Notes: generated by a model from the sequence alone, not told the origin. DNA of 64,000 bases from Candidatus Bathyarchaeota archaeon (GCA_026014485.1 JAOZIE010000014.1:101017-165016), one strand, 5' to 3'; counted from the stretch's first letter, positions 1 to 8,312 are shown. Program-made: numbers and translations.

Positions 1-530
1 AAGTTTCAATAACTGAGGAAGTAGCTGCAGTTGAAGAGGCTCCAGTGGAGATAGCTCCAGTTATGGAGGAGCCTGCAGCGATTGAAGCGCCCGAGTTTGT
101 GGCTGAAGCTCCAGCTATCGAGTTTCCAGTTGAAGAGCCTGCAGCTGTGGAAGAGCCCGCAGTTATGGAGGCCGCTGTAGAAGAGCCAGTTGCTGAGGCG
201 TTCCCAACAGAAACCATTCCTGAAGCCCCAATTGCAGAAGAACCAGCTTTTCCTGAACCAGAACCCGCAGTAGTTGCAGAAACACCACAAAAAAGTCCCC
301 TGGATGAATTCGAAGTCGCTGAACCAGATGTCGTCCAACAAGAACTCTTGCAAGAGGTTGAGGAGATTGCGGAAAACCCTTTTCAAGAAGCGCCCATAGC
401 GGCGCAAGAAGAGGCAGCCGTAGACATTCCGGCAGAAGTTTCCGAGCCCCCGCAGGTGCAAATTCATATAGCAAAAGAGAGCTTGCCCGACGCCTCTTCA
501 AGTGAAGACGAAACCGAAACCCCCCAGTAA
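1..530 (+). CDS. Acidic Glu/Pro/Ala-rich protein, C-terminal part (partial)
   Basis: The reading frame is open from base 3 at the left edge to a TAA at 528-530, so the gene begins outside the window; the GTG at 45 is simply an internal Val codon. The visible 175 residues are low complexity: repeated short Glu-Glu-Pro-Ala/Val units for the first two thirds, then a more mixed acidic tail. No folded domain, membrane segment or catalytic motif is visible. Such tails are often disordered linkers or acidic extensions of membrane-bound or ribonucleoprotein factors, but the family cannot be named from this fragment. I am sure it is coding because synonymous positions vary freely while Glu/Pro/Ala composition is kept. 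Confidence 0.7.
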   Translation, partial: VSITEEVAAVEEAPVEIAPVMEEPAAIEAPEFVAEAPAIEFPVEEPAAVEEPAVMEAAVEEPVAEAFPTETIPEAPIAEEPAFPEPEPAVVAETPQKSPLDEFEVAEPDVVQQELLQEVEEIAENPFQEAPIAAQEEAAVDIPAEVSEPPQVQIHIAKESLPDASSSEDETETPQ

Positions 531-549
531 AACAGCTATCTCGTCCAAT

Positions 550-562
550 CTTTTCTTTTTTA
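550..562 (+). terminator. T-rich archaeal terminator candidate
   Basis: A T-rich tract (TTTTCTTTTTTAT) lies about 20 bases after the stop of the acidic protein gene, with no stem-loop. Archaeal RNA polymerase commonly stops on such tracts. Assigned by position only. Confidence 0.35.
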
Positions 563-725
563 TCCTCTCGTCTACCAGCCTTTTTCTTTCTTAAAAAAGA
601 AGACTGCTTTTGCCTTGGGCTGACCATTTTCTGTAAGCTGCTTTTGAAGTTACTTTGCCGCAGGGGTTTTTGGTTGGAAGCAGTTTAGTGGTGTTTAAAC
701 AAGTAATGATTTGTCTCAACTTCTA

Positions 726-740
726 ATTCGAAATTCGAAT
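726..740 (+). promoter_or_regulatory. Inverted repeat upstream of the PadR-like gene
   Basis: ATTCGA-aat-TCGAAT is a perfect 6+6 inverted repeat with a 3-base spacer. It lies just upstream of the TATA-like element at 752-759, where an archaeal BRE and activator or repressor site would be. PadR-family proteins usually bind inverted repeats in their own promoters, so autoregulation is a reasonable inference. Confidence 0.4.
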
Positions 741-751
741 ATTAGTTAAAT

Positions 752-759
752 ATTTATAT
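752..759 (+). promoter_or_regulatory. TATA box for the PadR-like gene
   Basis: ATTTATAT sits about 50 bases before the ATG at 809, giving a predicted transcription start near 781-785 and a short leader that contains AAGGAG at 793-798. Confidence 0.5.
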
Positions 760-808
760 CAGAATTCAACTAAATGAACAACTACGGGAGACAAGGAGAT
801 TTCACGTA

Positions 809-1156
809 ATGGTTGTAACCTTGGAGAAATCAGAGGCACAGATTGTAAAAAAAATGAATGAACGCATCATAAAGACCTTTTTAGACATAATCATACTGAG
901 TGAGCTTCGGAATGGCTCTTTCAGCGGCTACGACATAATAAGCTACATACATAACAAGTACCAGCTTCTCGTCAGTTCAGGAACCATCTACAGCCTCCTA
1001 TACAGCCTTGAAAGAAACAACCTCATCGAAGGGGTCTGGGACGAAAGAAAACGAACCTACCAGCTGACAAAAAAAGGCGCTCACACCATAGGCACCATAC
1101 TCAACGCTAACCACGACATCAAAACCTTCGTTGGCAGCTTCCTCAAAGTTCAATAA
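809..1156 (+). CDS. PadR-like winged-helix transcriptional regulator
   Basis: A 115-residue protein with one winged-helix domain of the PadR/MarR type across about residues 18-100. It shows the PadR pattern: a long first helix (ILSELRNGSFSGYDI), then a recognition-helix segment SSGTIYSLLYSLERNNLIEG, and a wing ending in TYQLTKKG. PadR proteins act as dimers that repress nearby genes, often for stress or membrane transport. The ATG at 809 is preceded by AAGGAG at 793-798. The C-terminal dimerisation helix is short, as in single-domain PadR-s1 proteins. A perfect inverted repeat at 726-740 in front of the TATA box may be its own operator. No adjacent transporter is seen, so its target other than itself is unknown. 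Confidence 0.8.
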   Translation: MVVTLEKSEAQIVKKMNERIIKTFLDIIILSELRNGSFSGYDIISYIHNKYQLLVSSGTIYSLLYSLERNNLIEGVWDERKRTYQLTKKGAHTIGTILNANHDIKTFVGSFLKVQ

Positions 1157-1367
1157 CCCTCTTTCTCTCTTTCTGTTCTCAATTTGCGGCTGCGTTCGCC
1201 GTTAACTACTGCGTTTTGTAGGTGCCCGCGCGATAATTTGAAGCTAACAACGTTTTAGGATACTGCTCCACCCAGAAGAGGCAAAAAAGACCTAGAGACT
1301 ACGCCGATAGAACAGAAACGCTAAAAAACCCCCTTGCAGTTTTCCTATCAGCAGCATCCACTTAGGT

Positions 1368-1442
1368 GGGTCCGTAGCTCAGTCAGGCTAGAGCACCGGA
1401 CTTTTAATCCGGGGGTCGCGGGTTCAATTCCCGTCGGACCCG
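1368..1442 (+). tRNA. tRNA-Lys (anticodon TTT)
   Basis: A complete cloverleaf can be drawn. The acceptor stem GGGTCCG at 1368-1374 pairs with CGGACCC at 1435-1441. The anticodon stem CCGGA/TCCGG encloses the seven-base loop CTTTTAA with anticodon TTT, and the T arm is CGGG-TTCAATT-CCCG. The discriminator base is G at 1442 and CCA is not encoded. There is no intron. A short T tract follows at 1444-1447. Confidence 0.95.
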
Positions 1443-1511
1443 CTTTTCCCACCTCTACACTTTTTTGAGAAACCTTTTCGGTGGTTCCAGAATGGACCCC
1501 GTTAGTTCTGC

Positions 1512-2357
1512 TCAAACCGTGCTTGCGCTCTGGCGGGCTTTCTCCATGATGACTCTAACCGCTTCCCGCTGTAACCCAGTCTTTTTTGCGAGGTGCTCTG
1601 TATCTTCCTCTATCAGTTGTCTTATGAACACCACTCCTTGATTAGCTAGCCTTGACCGCTCTTCGTTTCTCACGCCTCTGAGGCAGCTGATTGGATACAG
1701 CTTCTTTTCCTCAATCATGCTTTCCAGTCCTTCATTGTTGGGGTAGTTCCATCCAACTTGCATTATGTTTCGGCATTTGCCGTACCTTTTTGCATGGTCG
1801 GAGTATCTTGTATTGGTGATAATCATGGCTCTGTCGATTCTGAAAGCGGTTCTGCCCGTCTGGAACCCCTCCGAAATATCTTCCAGCACTGCACGGGCAA
1901 TGCGGCTTTCATCTAACCCGGTTTGGGCATGGTAACTCAGGTGATGTTTTGCTTCCACGAAATACGTCACGCCGTCTTTGCGTGCAATAGCGTCAACTTC
2001 GTGTTCGGCGCAGTGGCCTCTAAGAATCTGATTTGAACTGACTTCATATCCGTGGTGGCTCAGCAAAGCTTGAACAAACACCTCAAATTCGGGTTTAGAA
2101 CCCATTAAGCTCAGTCCCCTTCGCAAATCAAAAAGGTGCCCTATACCCGGTTTATCTTTGCGCATAAACCTAAAAATTAACTGGAGAACCTTCTTTGTTG
2201 GCATGCCCTCGTATACTCTGTCTTCAACTTTTTGGGCTACTTGATTGGCGAGTTGCTGGTTTGCTCCCATTCGTAGGCAAGTCTTGACCACCTTGCTTTT
2301 ATCAAACGGTTGTTTGGAGCCGTCTGCCTTAGTTACTGATATTCCCAGAGGTTCCAC
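1512..2357 (-). CDS. ATP-cone domain fused to a PD-(D/E)XK (Mrr-like) nuclease domain
   Basis: A 281-residue protein with two recognisable parts. Residues about 5-90 form an ATP-cone, the allosteric nucleotide-binding module of ribonucleotide reductases and NrdR (ISVTKADGSKQPFDKSKV start, conserved basic positions). Residues about 88-185 look like an Mrr/restriction-endonuclease fold: E118, D122 (in EHEVDAIA) and E135-A-K137 form a D-(x)n-ExK active site. The remaining roughly 90 residues are helical and end in a helix-hairpin-like segment (LAKKTGLQREAVRVI). The activity inferred is metal-dependent DNA cleavage gated by ATP or dATP binding. It stands alone, with no methyltransferase beside it. 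Start is ATG at 2357. Confident in the two domains; the biological role is open. Confidence 0.75.
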   Translation of the reverse strand: MEPLGISVTKADGSKQPFDKSKVVKTCLRMGANQQLANQVAQKVEDRVYEGMPTKKVLQLIFRFMRKDKPGIGHLFDLRRGLSLMGSKPEFEVFVQALLSHHGYEVSSNQILRGHCAEHEVDAIARKDGVTYFVEAKHHLSYHAQTGLDESRIARAVLEDISEGFQTGRTAFRIDRAMIITNTRYSDHAKRYGKCRNIMQVGWNYPNNEGLESMIEEKKLYPISCLRGVRNEERSRLANQGVVFIRQLIEEDTEHLAKKTGLQREAVRVIMEKARQSASTV

Positions 2358-2538
2358 CTGCCAAATTTAAGCAGACTATGCTCCTATGCCTCTTAAGTAA
2401 CTATGCTTTAATCTTCAGAAAAGAAAAAGAAAAAAGGCTTATACAGAAACGTGTGTTGGCTTCTCTGGTGTATTTAACCCTCGACTCAGGGTTATTGAAA
2501 AGAGGGGAGTATACTAAAAAATGTGGGTTGGTGAAGGT

Positions 2539-2757
2539 TTATTCGCCCCAGTCTTCGCCTTCAAGGGTTAGCTCTTGAAAATCTATGGCTTCACCTCCAA
2601 AACCTATTCTTTTTACTTCGAGTTCCAGCCCACAACTCGGGCAACTCAGTATTTCGCCTTTTTCTACGTCTGCAGGGATATTCAGTTCTGCGTCGCAGTC
2701 TGGGCATTTAGCGGTAAGGTCCTTGTTGTGTAGCTGTAGATTTGTTGGGTTAATCAT
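2539..2757 (-). CDS. lysW: LysW-type amino-group carrier protein
   Basis: A 72-residue acidic protein with two CxxC zinc knuckles (CPDC near residue 18, CPSC near 39) and the diagnostic C-terminal EDWGE. In the LysW/ArgW system the terminal Glu forms an isopeptide bond with the alpha-amino group of alpha-aminoadipate or glutamate, so the substrate stays protected through lysine and/or arginine synthesis. Here the usual partners (LysX/ArgX ligase, LysZ, LysY, LysJ, LysK) are not adjacent, which is odd. The segment between the second knuckle and the tail is somewhat longer than the shortest LysW proteins. It seems to be monocistronic, with an A/T-rich TATA-like stretch at 2801-2812. A distinct LysW-like carrier with another substrate is possible. 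Confidence 0.8.
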   Translation of the reverse strand: MINPTNLQLHNKDLTAKCPDCDAELNIPADVEKGEILSCPSCGLELEVKRIGFGGEAIDFQELTLEGEDWGE

Positions 2758-2952
2758 TTGTTTTCACTTTTTGTGTGGTTTTTCTATAGCTTCGGCGAGC
2801 TATTAAATATTGTGACATTTATGTAACAAAATGCGCCAATAATGTTTCTTTTGGTACAAATTTTGTCTTTCAAAAAAGCAACAGCCCACACACCCAACGT
2901 AGCAATCGGGCAGCCATCACTGCTAACTGGGTCCCGACTTTGCTGAACCAGT

Positions 2953-3633
2953 TTAGTCGTTGCCGACGGCTTTAGGCAGAAATTTTAGCAGCTTCGTTAT
3001 GAGTTCCTCTCTTTTCTCTAAAATGTCTGTTCTTCGGTTTTTGCTTTTACCCGCGTATTCTTGAGAAAAACTATACATAACGTCCACCAATCTGTTTCGA
3101 GTTGCCTTCTGTGACAACCTGTAAACAGTTTCCTCTATGGCTTCGTCTAATGCTTTAGCGCAGTTTGCCCTTCCAAGCTTTCTTCCCAAAACGGAAAAAC
3201 TAATCATGGACGTGACAAATTCGTCTGCAAGGATGTCTTCAAACATGGTTTGCTCTCTGATTCTAAAGTGAAACTCGTACTGCTGCTGAATAAACGAATG
3301 CGCAAGCATGCGAACTAAAAGCTGTTTCATAGCGTTTATGGGGTCGTTTTTTGTCAGGAACAGGTTAATCTCAAGAGGATTGTCCTCTTTGAGGTAACTG
3401 TTGCGGTTCTTAGGCGATTTCTTGTGTAGAAGAACCACGATTCCTTCCTTTTTGGAGGTGTCTGTGAAAGTGTCACCGCAGGCGCCTTCGATTTTGCTCA
3501 GTATTTTTGTACCATTTCTGCTCCACATCTTTTCGAAATACTCTTTTTTCTTTTTCAGCCAACTGCGGTCGCTTTTTGTTTCGCCTTTTCCGATCTTGAA
3601 AGCCACAGGTGGAAAATCGTCTATTTCTATCAC
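2953..3633 (-). CDS. Conserved-looking hypothetical protein
   Basis: A 226-residue soluble protein that I do not recognise. It starts at GTG 3633. No membrane segment or signal peptide is present. The middle part (about 100-160) is helical with the segment LLVRMLAHSFIQQQYEFHF followed by FEDILADEFV. This faintly resembles the helix pair of zinc proteases but lacks a clean HExxH, so I do not assign that function. The N-terminal third is Lys-rich (SWLKKKKEYF) and the C-terminal third is a basic helix. It is flanked by LysW on the same strand, with about 195 bases between, and a TATA-like AATAAATTTA lies around 3666-3675. Coding appears certain from codon use; function unknown. Confidence 0.65.
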   Translation of the reverse strand: MIEIDDFPPVAFKIGKGETKSDRSWLKKKKEYFEKMWSRNGTKILSKIEGACGDTFTDTSKKEGIVVLLHKKSPKNRNSYLKEDNPLEINLFLTKNDPINAMKQLLVRMLAHSFIQQQYEFHFRIREQTMFEDILADEFVTSMISFSVLGRKLGRANCAKALDEAIEETVYRLSQKATRNRLVDVMYSFSQEYAGKSKNRRTDILEKREELITKLLKFLPKAVGND

Positions 3634-3841
3634 ACCTTGCAGACATATTTGTACGTCATTGCATCTAAATTTATTCCTTACCCGCGCCTGCTGAACGAGA
3701 AGTTTTACGGTTTTTCCTCTTTTGGAGGTGGCGCTTTCGTGGGGTAGCCTTCTTGGAAATTTTGTAACTTTAGCAACTTGCGTCTTTGGCGATGAAAAAA
3801 TCTATTAGGCAATTGCCTGAATCTTAAGTTAGGCGAAAAAA

Positions 3842-4270
3842 CTGGCAATCACCCGAAGACGCAGGGGTACAGCTATAGTTCCCACTTCAGAGGGCATTTT
3901 GGTTGTTAGCCGCAACAATCGGACCTTTTATTTGCCCGGCGGCGGAGCGGAAAGCGGGGAAAGCAGACGAGATGCGGCAATAAGAGAGTTGCGTGAAGAG
4001 ACAGGTTTGCGGACGGTGGGTTGTCGTTATCTGTTTGAGTACCCGACTTTTTTCAACGACCACAAAGTGTTTTTGATAAACACTGCTGGAGTGGCGGAAC
4101 CCGCAAACGAAATTAAATACATAGATTATTTTGACGGCTCAAACCTGAAGGTGTCCAACACCACTTGGGAGATAATTGAGTTATACAACATCAAGAAAAA
4201 AATCGAGAACGCGAAAACTCAAAGCCCGATTCACCATGTCTCCACAACCCCGCCAGTGAAAACCAAATAG
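3842..4270 (+). CDS. Nudix hydrolase (start uncertain)
   Basis: A perfect Nudix box is present: GGAESGE-x7-REL-R-EE-T-GL, matching Gx5Ex7REUxEExGU, so the protein should hydrolyse a nucleoside diphosphate linked to another group using a divalent metal. The first canonical start, TTG at 3899, falls in the middle of the first beta strand. The frame is open back to 3833 and the upstream codons read as a typical Nudix N terminus (RRRGTAIVPTSEGILVV). No ATG, GTG or TTG lies between 3833 and 3898; CTG at 3842 is the nearest plausible start. Either a rare CTG start is used, or the 5' end is damaged. The C-terminal 25 residues are Thr/Pro/Lys-rich. Substrate cannot be told. Confidence 0.7.
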   Translation: MAITRRRRGTAIVPTSEGILVVSRNNRTFYLPGGGAESGESRRDAAIRELREETGLRTVGCRYLFEYPTFFNDHKVFLINTAGVAEPANEIKYIDYFDGSNLKVSNTTWEIIELYNIKKKIENAKTQSPIHHVSTTPPVKTK

Positions 4271-4345
4271 CGCCACCCCGAGTGAGCAGCCTACCTGTCG
4301 TCGGTAGATAGCTGGCAAACGCAGGCAAACCCCCCGCATATCTTT

Positions 4346-5071
4346 TCATGGCAGAACATCATTGACTTGGTTGACGTTGCTGAGGACTTTCTCTGCTCCC
4401 ATACTATACAGCAGTTCTTTTAGTTCTCCTGCAGAAACGTCGGGTGGAACGCAGCCTATTGCCTTGACTCCCGCCCGAACCGCGGCTTTAATGTCGTCTA
4501 CGCTGTCGCCCACGTAAACAGCATCCTGCACCCCCAGCTTCTTTAAAGCCAACGTAATTGGGTAGGCGTCTGGCTTTGACTTTTCTGGCGGATAATCCTC
4601 CATTGCAACAACGACATCAAACAGGCTTTCAACATCAAATTTTCTCAGAACATAAACTGTTTCTTCTCGGGGTCTTCCCGTAACTATGCCTAAACAGTGT
4701 TTCTTACGAAGCTCTTCTATTTTCTCCTTTCTCAGTAGCCATTTTTCGTTTTCTATTAATCCGCTTTCGCCTTCAGCGCCTAAGTAGAATTCTTGAAATT
4801 TCTGTATTATCTCTTTTTTTGGCGCCTTTTGTCCCTTGCTGATTAAGATTGCTTCGGTTAAGTCCCAATCGTTATTGTAGCCGCCTCTCTCTTTTAGCTC
4901 CTGAATTTCTCTTGGCTGAACGGTTTCTCCAGTGAAAAACTGCACTGTTTTCTGGATGGCCCTCCTGTATGACCCCGTTACATCTACAAGCACGCCGTCC
5001 ATGTCAAAAAGGACCGCAAAGCTCTTGCAGGTTGTGGAAGTGGTGTCCTCTGGAGCGTTGACAGTTTTCAA
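4346..5071 (-). CDS. HAD-superfamily subfamily IA phosphatase
   Basis: A 241-residue HAD hydrolase. Motif I is DMDGVLVDV (residues about 23-31; nucleophile and general acid Asp), motif II is the Thr in VTGRPREE, motif III is the conserved Lys region around PEKSKPDAYP, and motif IV is GDSVDDIKAA. The long cap between motifs I and II (about residues 35-125) is helical, as in phosphoglycolate-phosphatase-like enzymes. It dephosphorylates a small phosphorylated metabolite in the cytoplasm; the substrate cannot be inferred. The first 17 residues (Thr-rich) precede the fold and may indicate that a later start is used. It is co-oriented with the large surface protein gene upstream of it, 69 bases away, but no functional link is evident. 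Confidence 0.85.
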   Translation of the reverse strand: MKTVNAPEDTTSTTCKSFAVLFDMDGVLVDVTGSYRRAIQKTVQFFTGETVQPREIQELKERGGYNNDWDLTEAILISKGQKAPKKEIIQKFQEFYLGAEGESGLIENEKWLLRKEKIEELRKKHCLGIVTGRPREETVYVLRKFDVESLFDVVVAMEDYPPEKSKPDAYPITLALKKLGVQDAVYVGDSVDDIKAAVRAGVKAIGCVPPDVSAGELKELLYSMGAEKVLSNVNQVNDVLP

Positions 5072-5140
5072 ATTTGCCCCTCTTCTGTTTTCTCGTTGCT
5101 TTGACTATTAACCTTTCGCTGCAACAAAAAGAGCGAAATG

Positions 5141-8005
5141 TCAGATACTTTCTGGTTGCTCCGTAGTTTTCTTACGGTTTGCGGAAAATATCTTCGGTAA
5201 ACTCCATTTTTTCCGTTTCGCGATAAAACCCGCTGTAACCAATCCTGCCACGGCAATTACGGTAATTAACCCTACTTCTGTTGACCATGGGAAGCTGGGT
5301 GAGCCGCCGTTTGCAGTCTGGTTAACCTGTATGAATAGGCTGTCTGTACCTCTGCGTCCTACTGCATCCTTTGCCGTTAACCTGACCACGTATGCTCCCG
5401 CTGCCGAGTAAACATGGGTACAGTTCTGTCCTACAGCGGAGTTGCCGTCTCCGAAATCCCATTGATAGCTGACGACTGCTACGTCGTCCCCGCTGCCGAC
5501 GCCGCTAAAGGTAACCTCTACGTATGCATCCGCCGTGGCATCTCCAATGGCAACTGCTTGCGGTGCTTCCTTGTCAATTTTTATTGTAGCCATTTTGGGC
5601 GCTTCCTCTTCTCCGCCTTCGTCTGTTGCCTTGAAATACAGCGTGTTGACTCCGCTTTGTGTAATGTTGAATGGCGCCGTGTAATTGCTCCATGTGACGT
5701 TGTCAAAGCTGTAGTTTATGGTGCAGGTTTGAGGCGTCTGGGTTTCAACGGTTAAAGTGACGGTGACGTCGGAGAGAAACCAGCCGTTGTCTCCACTTTT
5801 GCCGTCAAGGCTTAGGGATGTTGAAGGCGAAGTGTCGGGTGTTACTGTCGGAGTAGGCATGGTAGTGGGGCTTGTTGTGGGTGTTGGCGACGATATGTCG
5901 GGCGAGTTTGTAGGTGCTGTTGTGGTGGTTGGGGCTGGAGAAGCTGGCGTCGCGGGGGGCGTGCTGGTTTGTGTAGGGGACGCTGTGGTAACTGGTTGGT
6001 TTGAATAGACAAAAAATACTGCAACGTTGCTTTCTGCTCCAGCCGTGACTGCGTTGCCTAGCCATGACGCTTTCACTTCGTATGAGCCAGCGGCCAAGCC
6101 TGACCAAACGTAAGAAAAGTAGCCTGAAGAATCCGTCTGCACCGTTTCCAATGTTATCCACGCAGCTTCACCGCCTGAAATCCTGCCCAAGACTGAAACG
6201 TTAACTCCTGTTTGAGACGGAACTTGCCCTTTTACTTGGACATCTAAACCTTCAAGTACGCTGGAGGATTCGACTTGTACCGAGACTGAGCTGCTCAACA
6301 GGTTGGCGGTAACTGAGATTGACTGGCTTTCAGCGCTAGTGGTAAGGGGGTCTCCCTGCCAGCTGGCTTTTATCAGGAATGTACCCTCTGTTATGCCGCT
6401 CCACAAGTAAGAGAAATGCCCTGACGAATCTGTTGTCACCAAAGCCAGAGTGGTCCATCCTGTTCCTTTAGAACTGCGCGAAAGAGTTACCAGTGCATCA
6501 CCACGGACGGGTACAATTGCCCCGCTGACGTGCAGTTTGTCGCCCACTGTCGCGGTGGAAGCATTTACGTTGACTGAGATGGCGCTTGCTATTGCATTCA
6601 CATTTAACAAGGCAATGCTGCTTTCGATTTGGGTCACACCATTAGCGATGAAGGATGCTTTGATTTCGTAGGCGCCTGCTTCTATGCCGCTCCAAACATA
6701 AGAAACCGCACCCGCAGAATCAGTGGTGACCAACGCCAAGGTATCCCATTCGCCGCCCAGCCGCCTCATGGAAACGGAAACGGGCACGCCGATGGAGCCA
6801 GGAAAAATCTGCCCGTTTATTCCTACCGAGGAGCCAGCGTTTACCGTAGAGGAATCCAAACTTAAGGCGATGGAGCATGACCCGTAGGCTCCCAATAGAA
6901 CGTCAGCGGCATCCCCTGAAAAGAAAGATTTCGTTTTAAAGTTAACAATGCTGTAGTCGTTTATGTCTGCTTGGTATTGTTCAAAAAAATCGAATTGGCA
7001 TAGATTCTTTATTCCTGCGTCTCTGGCGGCATTTAACACTGCGTTGTAGTAGTTGACTCTGTCTTGGGTGGTGAAGCTGACGCTTAACCCGAAGTCGTTC
7101 CCGTTTCCCACCCACATTCCAAACTCGCCCAAGAGGACGTTTTCTATGGGGAAATCTCCTTTGGCGTTAACCATTTTTCTGGTTAAACTGTTTCTGTAGT
7201 AGTTTTCGAAGCTAACCCAGTCGTAAGAGCCGTCGGTCTTAACGTAGTTGCTTACCAGCGTGGCTTCTTCGTAGTAGTGTGCCTCCAAGAAATCTACGTG
7301 TTCGCCTATTAGCGGAAGGGTCAGGGCGAAATTGTAGCCTGCTGAGGAGCCTTCGATGGTTGTTGGGCTTGCCATCCAGGCTTTTCCCCCTTTCGAGTGA
7401 ATGTAATCAAGAAGCCGCAGATTCCACTGCAAAATAAAAGGGCCGTCATGATTACGATTAGTAGCGTCAGTGTTTGGGCCGATATATACTTCGTTGGATG
7501 TTACCCAGCCTAAGACTCTTGGGTCCGCGATGAAGTTATGGTGTAAGCTGTTGTCGCCTGCGAGCTTGTCAATTATCGCTTCAGCTTGCTCTATCGGAGT
7601 ATACTCTTTAGGGTTAGTGTCCCTTGCTTCAGACCCGATAATTCCTGGTGAGCGAATCCCAAATAGCGTTCCATACGCTGAGCCTAGGCTGCCGAAGGAT
7701 ACTTTGATGCCGTGGCTGTCGGCTTGGGCAAGGAAGTTGTCGAGGTTTTGTGCCCACTCGTTGGGGTAGTTTTGGATGTTGAAGTGGTTGATGTCTCCTT
7801 CGATTCCGCCGCTGACACGAATCCAGTTGACCCCTGCATCTTTCAGCAGTTGCCAGCCGTTGGGGTAGTAGCTTCTAGCTGACGAAATAAAGCAGTTGGC
7901 GTTTACGGCGGCGCCTTGTAAATTGAATCCGAAACCTGTAGTTGTGGGCGTTGAAGAGGCGGATGGATATGGAAACAGGCTTACGGCTAAGATTGCGGTA
8001 ACCAA
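5141..8005 (-). CDS. Secreted, membrane-anchored clan GH-A glycosidase-like protein with Ig-like repeats and PKD domain
   Basis: A 954-residue surface protein. An N-terminal hydrophobic signal is followed by a TIM-barrel domain (about 22-370) with likely acid/base E172 (in TSNEVYIG) and nucleophile E294 (in LLGEFGMW), the two-Glu arrangement of clan GH-A (GH5-like). Three Ig-like/bacterial-surface repeats of about 90 residues follow (each with a YxWSGxxxGxYxxKASW-type end), then a Pro/Thr linker (about 675-730), a chitobiase-like beta domain, a PKD domain (WDFGDG, about 818-895), and a C-terminal transmembrane helix with a basic tail. It probably binds and cuts an extracellular polysaccharide while anchored to the cell. 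TTG at 8005 removes the basic n-region of the signal peptide; the open frame continues upstream (KKRVILSIL) with no canonical start, so the 5' end may contain an error. Confidence 0.8.
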   Translation of the reverse strand: MVTAILAVSLFPYPSASSTPTTTGFGFNLQGAAVNANCFISSARSYYPNGWQLLKDAGVNWIRVSGGIEGDINHFNIQNYPNEWAQNLDNFLAQADSHGIKVSFGSLGSAYGTLFGIRSPGIIGSEARDTNPKEYTPIEQAEAIIDKLAGDNSLHHNFIADPRVLGWVTSNEVYIGPNTDATNRNHDGPFILQWNLRLLDYIHSKGGKAWMASPTTIEGSSAGYNFALTLPLIGEHVDFLEAHYYEEATLVSNYVKTDGSYDWVSFENYYRNSLTRKMVNAKGDFPIENVLLGEFGMWVGNGNDFGLSVSFTTQDRVNYYNAVLNAARDAGIKNLCQFDFFEQYQADINDYSIVNFKTKSFFSGDAADVLLGAYGSCSIALSLDSSTVNAGSSVGINGQIFPGSIGVPVSVSMRRLGGEWDTLALVTTDSAGAVSYVWSGIEAGAYEIKASFIANGVTQIESSIALLNVNAIASAISVNVNASTATVGDKLHVSGAIVPVRGDALVTLSRSSKGTGWTTLALVTTDSSGHFSYLWSGITEGTFLIKASWQGDPLTTSAESQSISVTANLLSSSVSVQVESSSVLEGLDVQVKGQVPSQTGVNVSVLGRISGGEAAWITLETVQTDSSGYFSYVWSGLAAGSYEVKASWLGNAVTAGAESNVAVFFVYSNQPVTTASPTQTSTPPATPASPAPTTTTAPTNSPDISSPTPTTSPTTMPTPTVTPDTSPSTSLSLDGKSGDNGWFLSDVTVTLTVETQTPQTCTINYSFDNVTWSNYTAPFNITQSGVNTLYFKATDEGGEEEAPKMATIKIDKEAPQAVAIGDATADAYVEVTFSGVGSGDDVAVVSYQWDFGDGNSAVGQNCTHVYSAAGAYVVRLTAKDAVGRRGTDSLFIQVNQTANGGSPSFPWSTEVGLITVIAVAGLVTAGFIAKRKKWSLPKIFSANRKKTTEQPESI

Positions 8006-8258
8006 GATAGATAGAATAACCCTTTTTTTGCCAAGTGGTTTAGCCCAGAGAAAATGCGCTTTTCACCCACCTCCTGATGTGCAGTGACTGTGGAATTGGA
8101 CAGGTTTTTACGGCGAGAATCAGCACTTAAAATTAGGTGAAAACACCTTAAAGAGGGTATCGATTTCTTCTTTAAAGTTACGTTCCCTACAGTTTTATCA
8201 GTATTTTGTTTCAGTTGTTGAGGGTGCTTCTGAACCCTAGTGAATTTGGCTTCAAGAA

Positions 8259-8268
8259 AATTTATATG
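8259..8268 (+). promoter_or_regulatory. TATA box for the small gene at 8313
   Basis: AATTTATATG is a strong archaeal TATA match. It lies about 50 bases ahead of the ATG at 8313, in the gap between the divergent glycosidase-like gene and the small gene. The remaining roughly 250 bases of this gap hold no other gene that I can see. Confidence 0.55.
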
Positions 8269-8312
8269 CTAAATCCAGACGTTACTAATCAAGAGACTGA
8301 GGGAGAAAAAGG

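Noticed and set aside
5757-6161. Open frames on both strands across the Pro/Thr linker of the large surface protein
   Set aside because: Low-complexity repeats give long frames by chance; the linker frame with signal peptide, Ig-like, PKD and anchor context is the real one.
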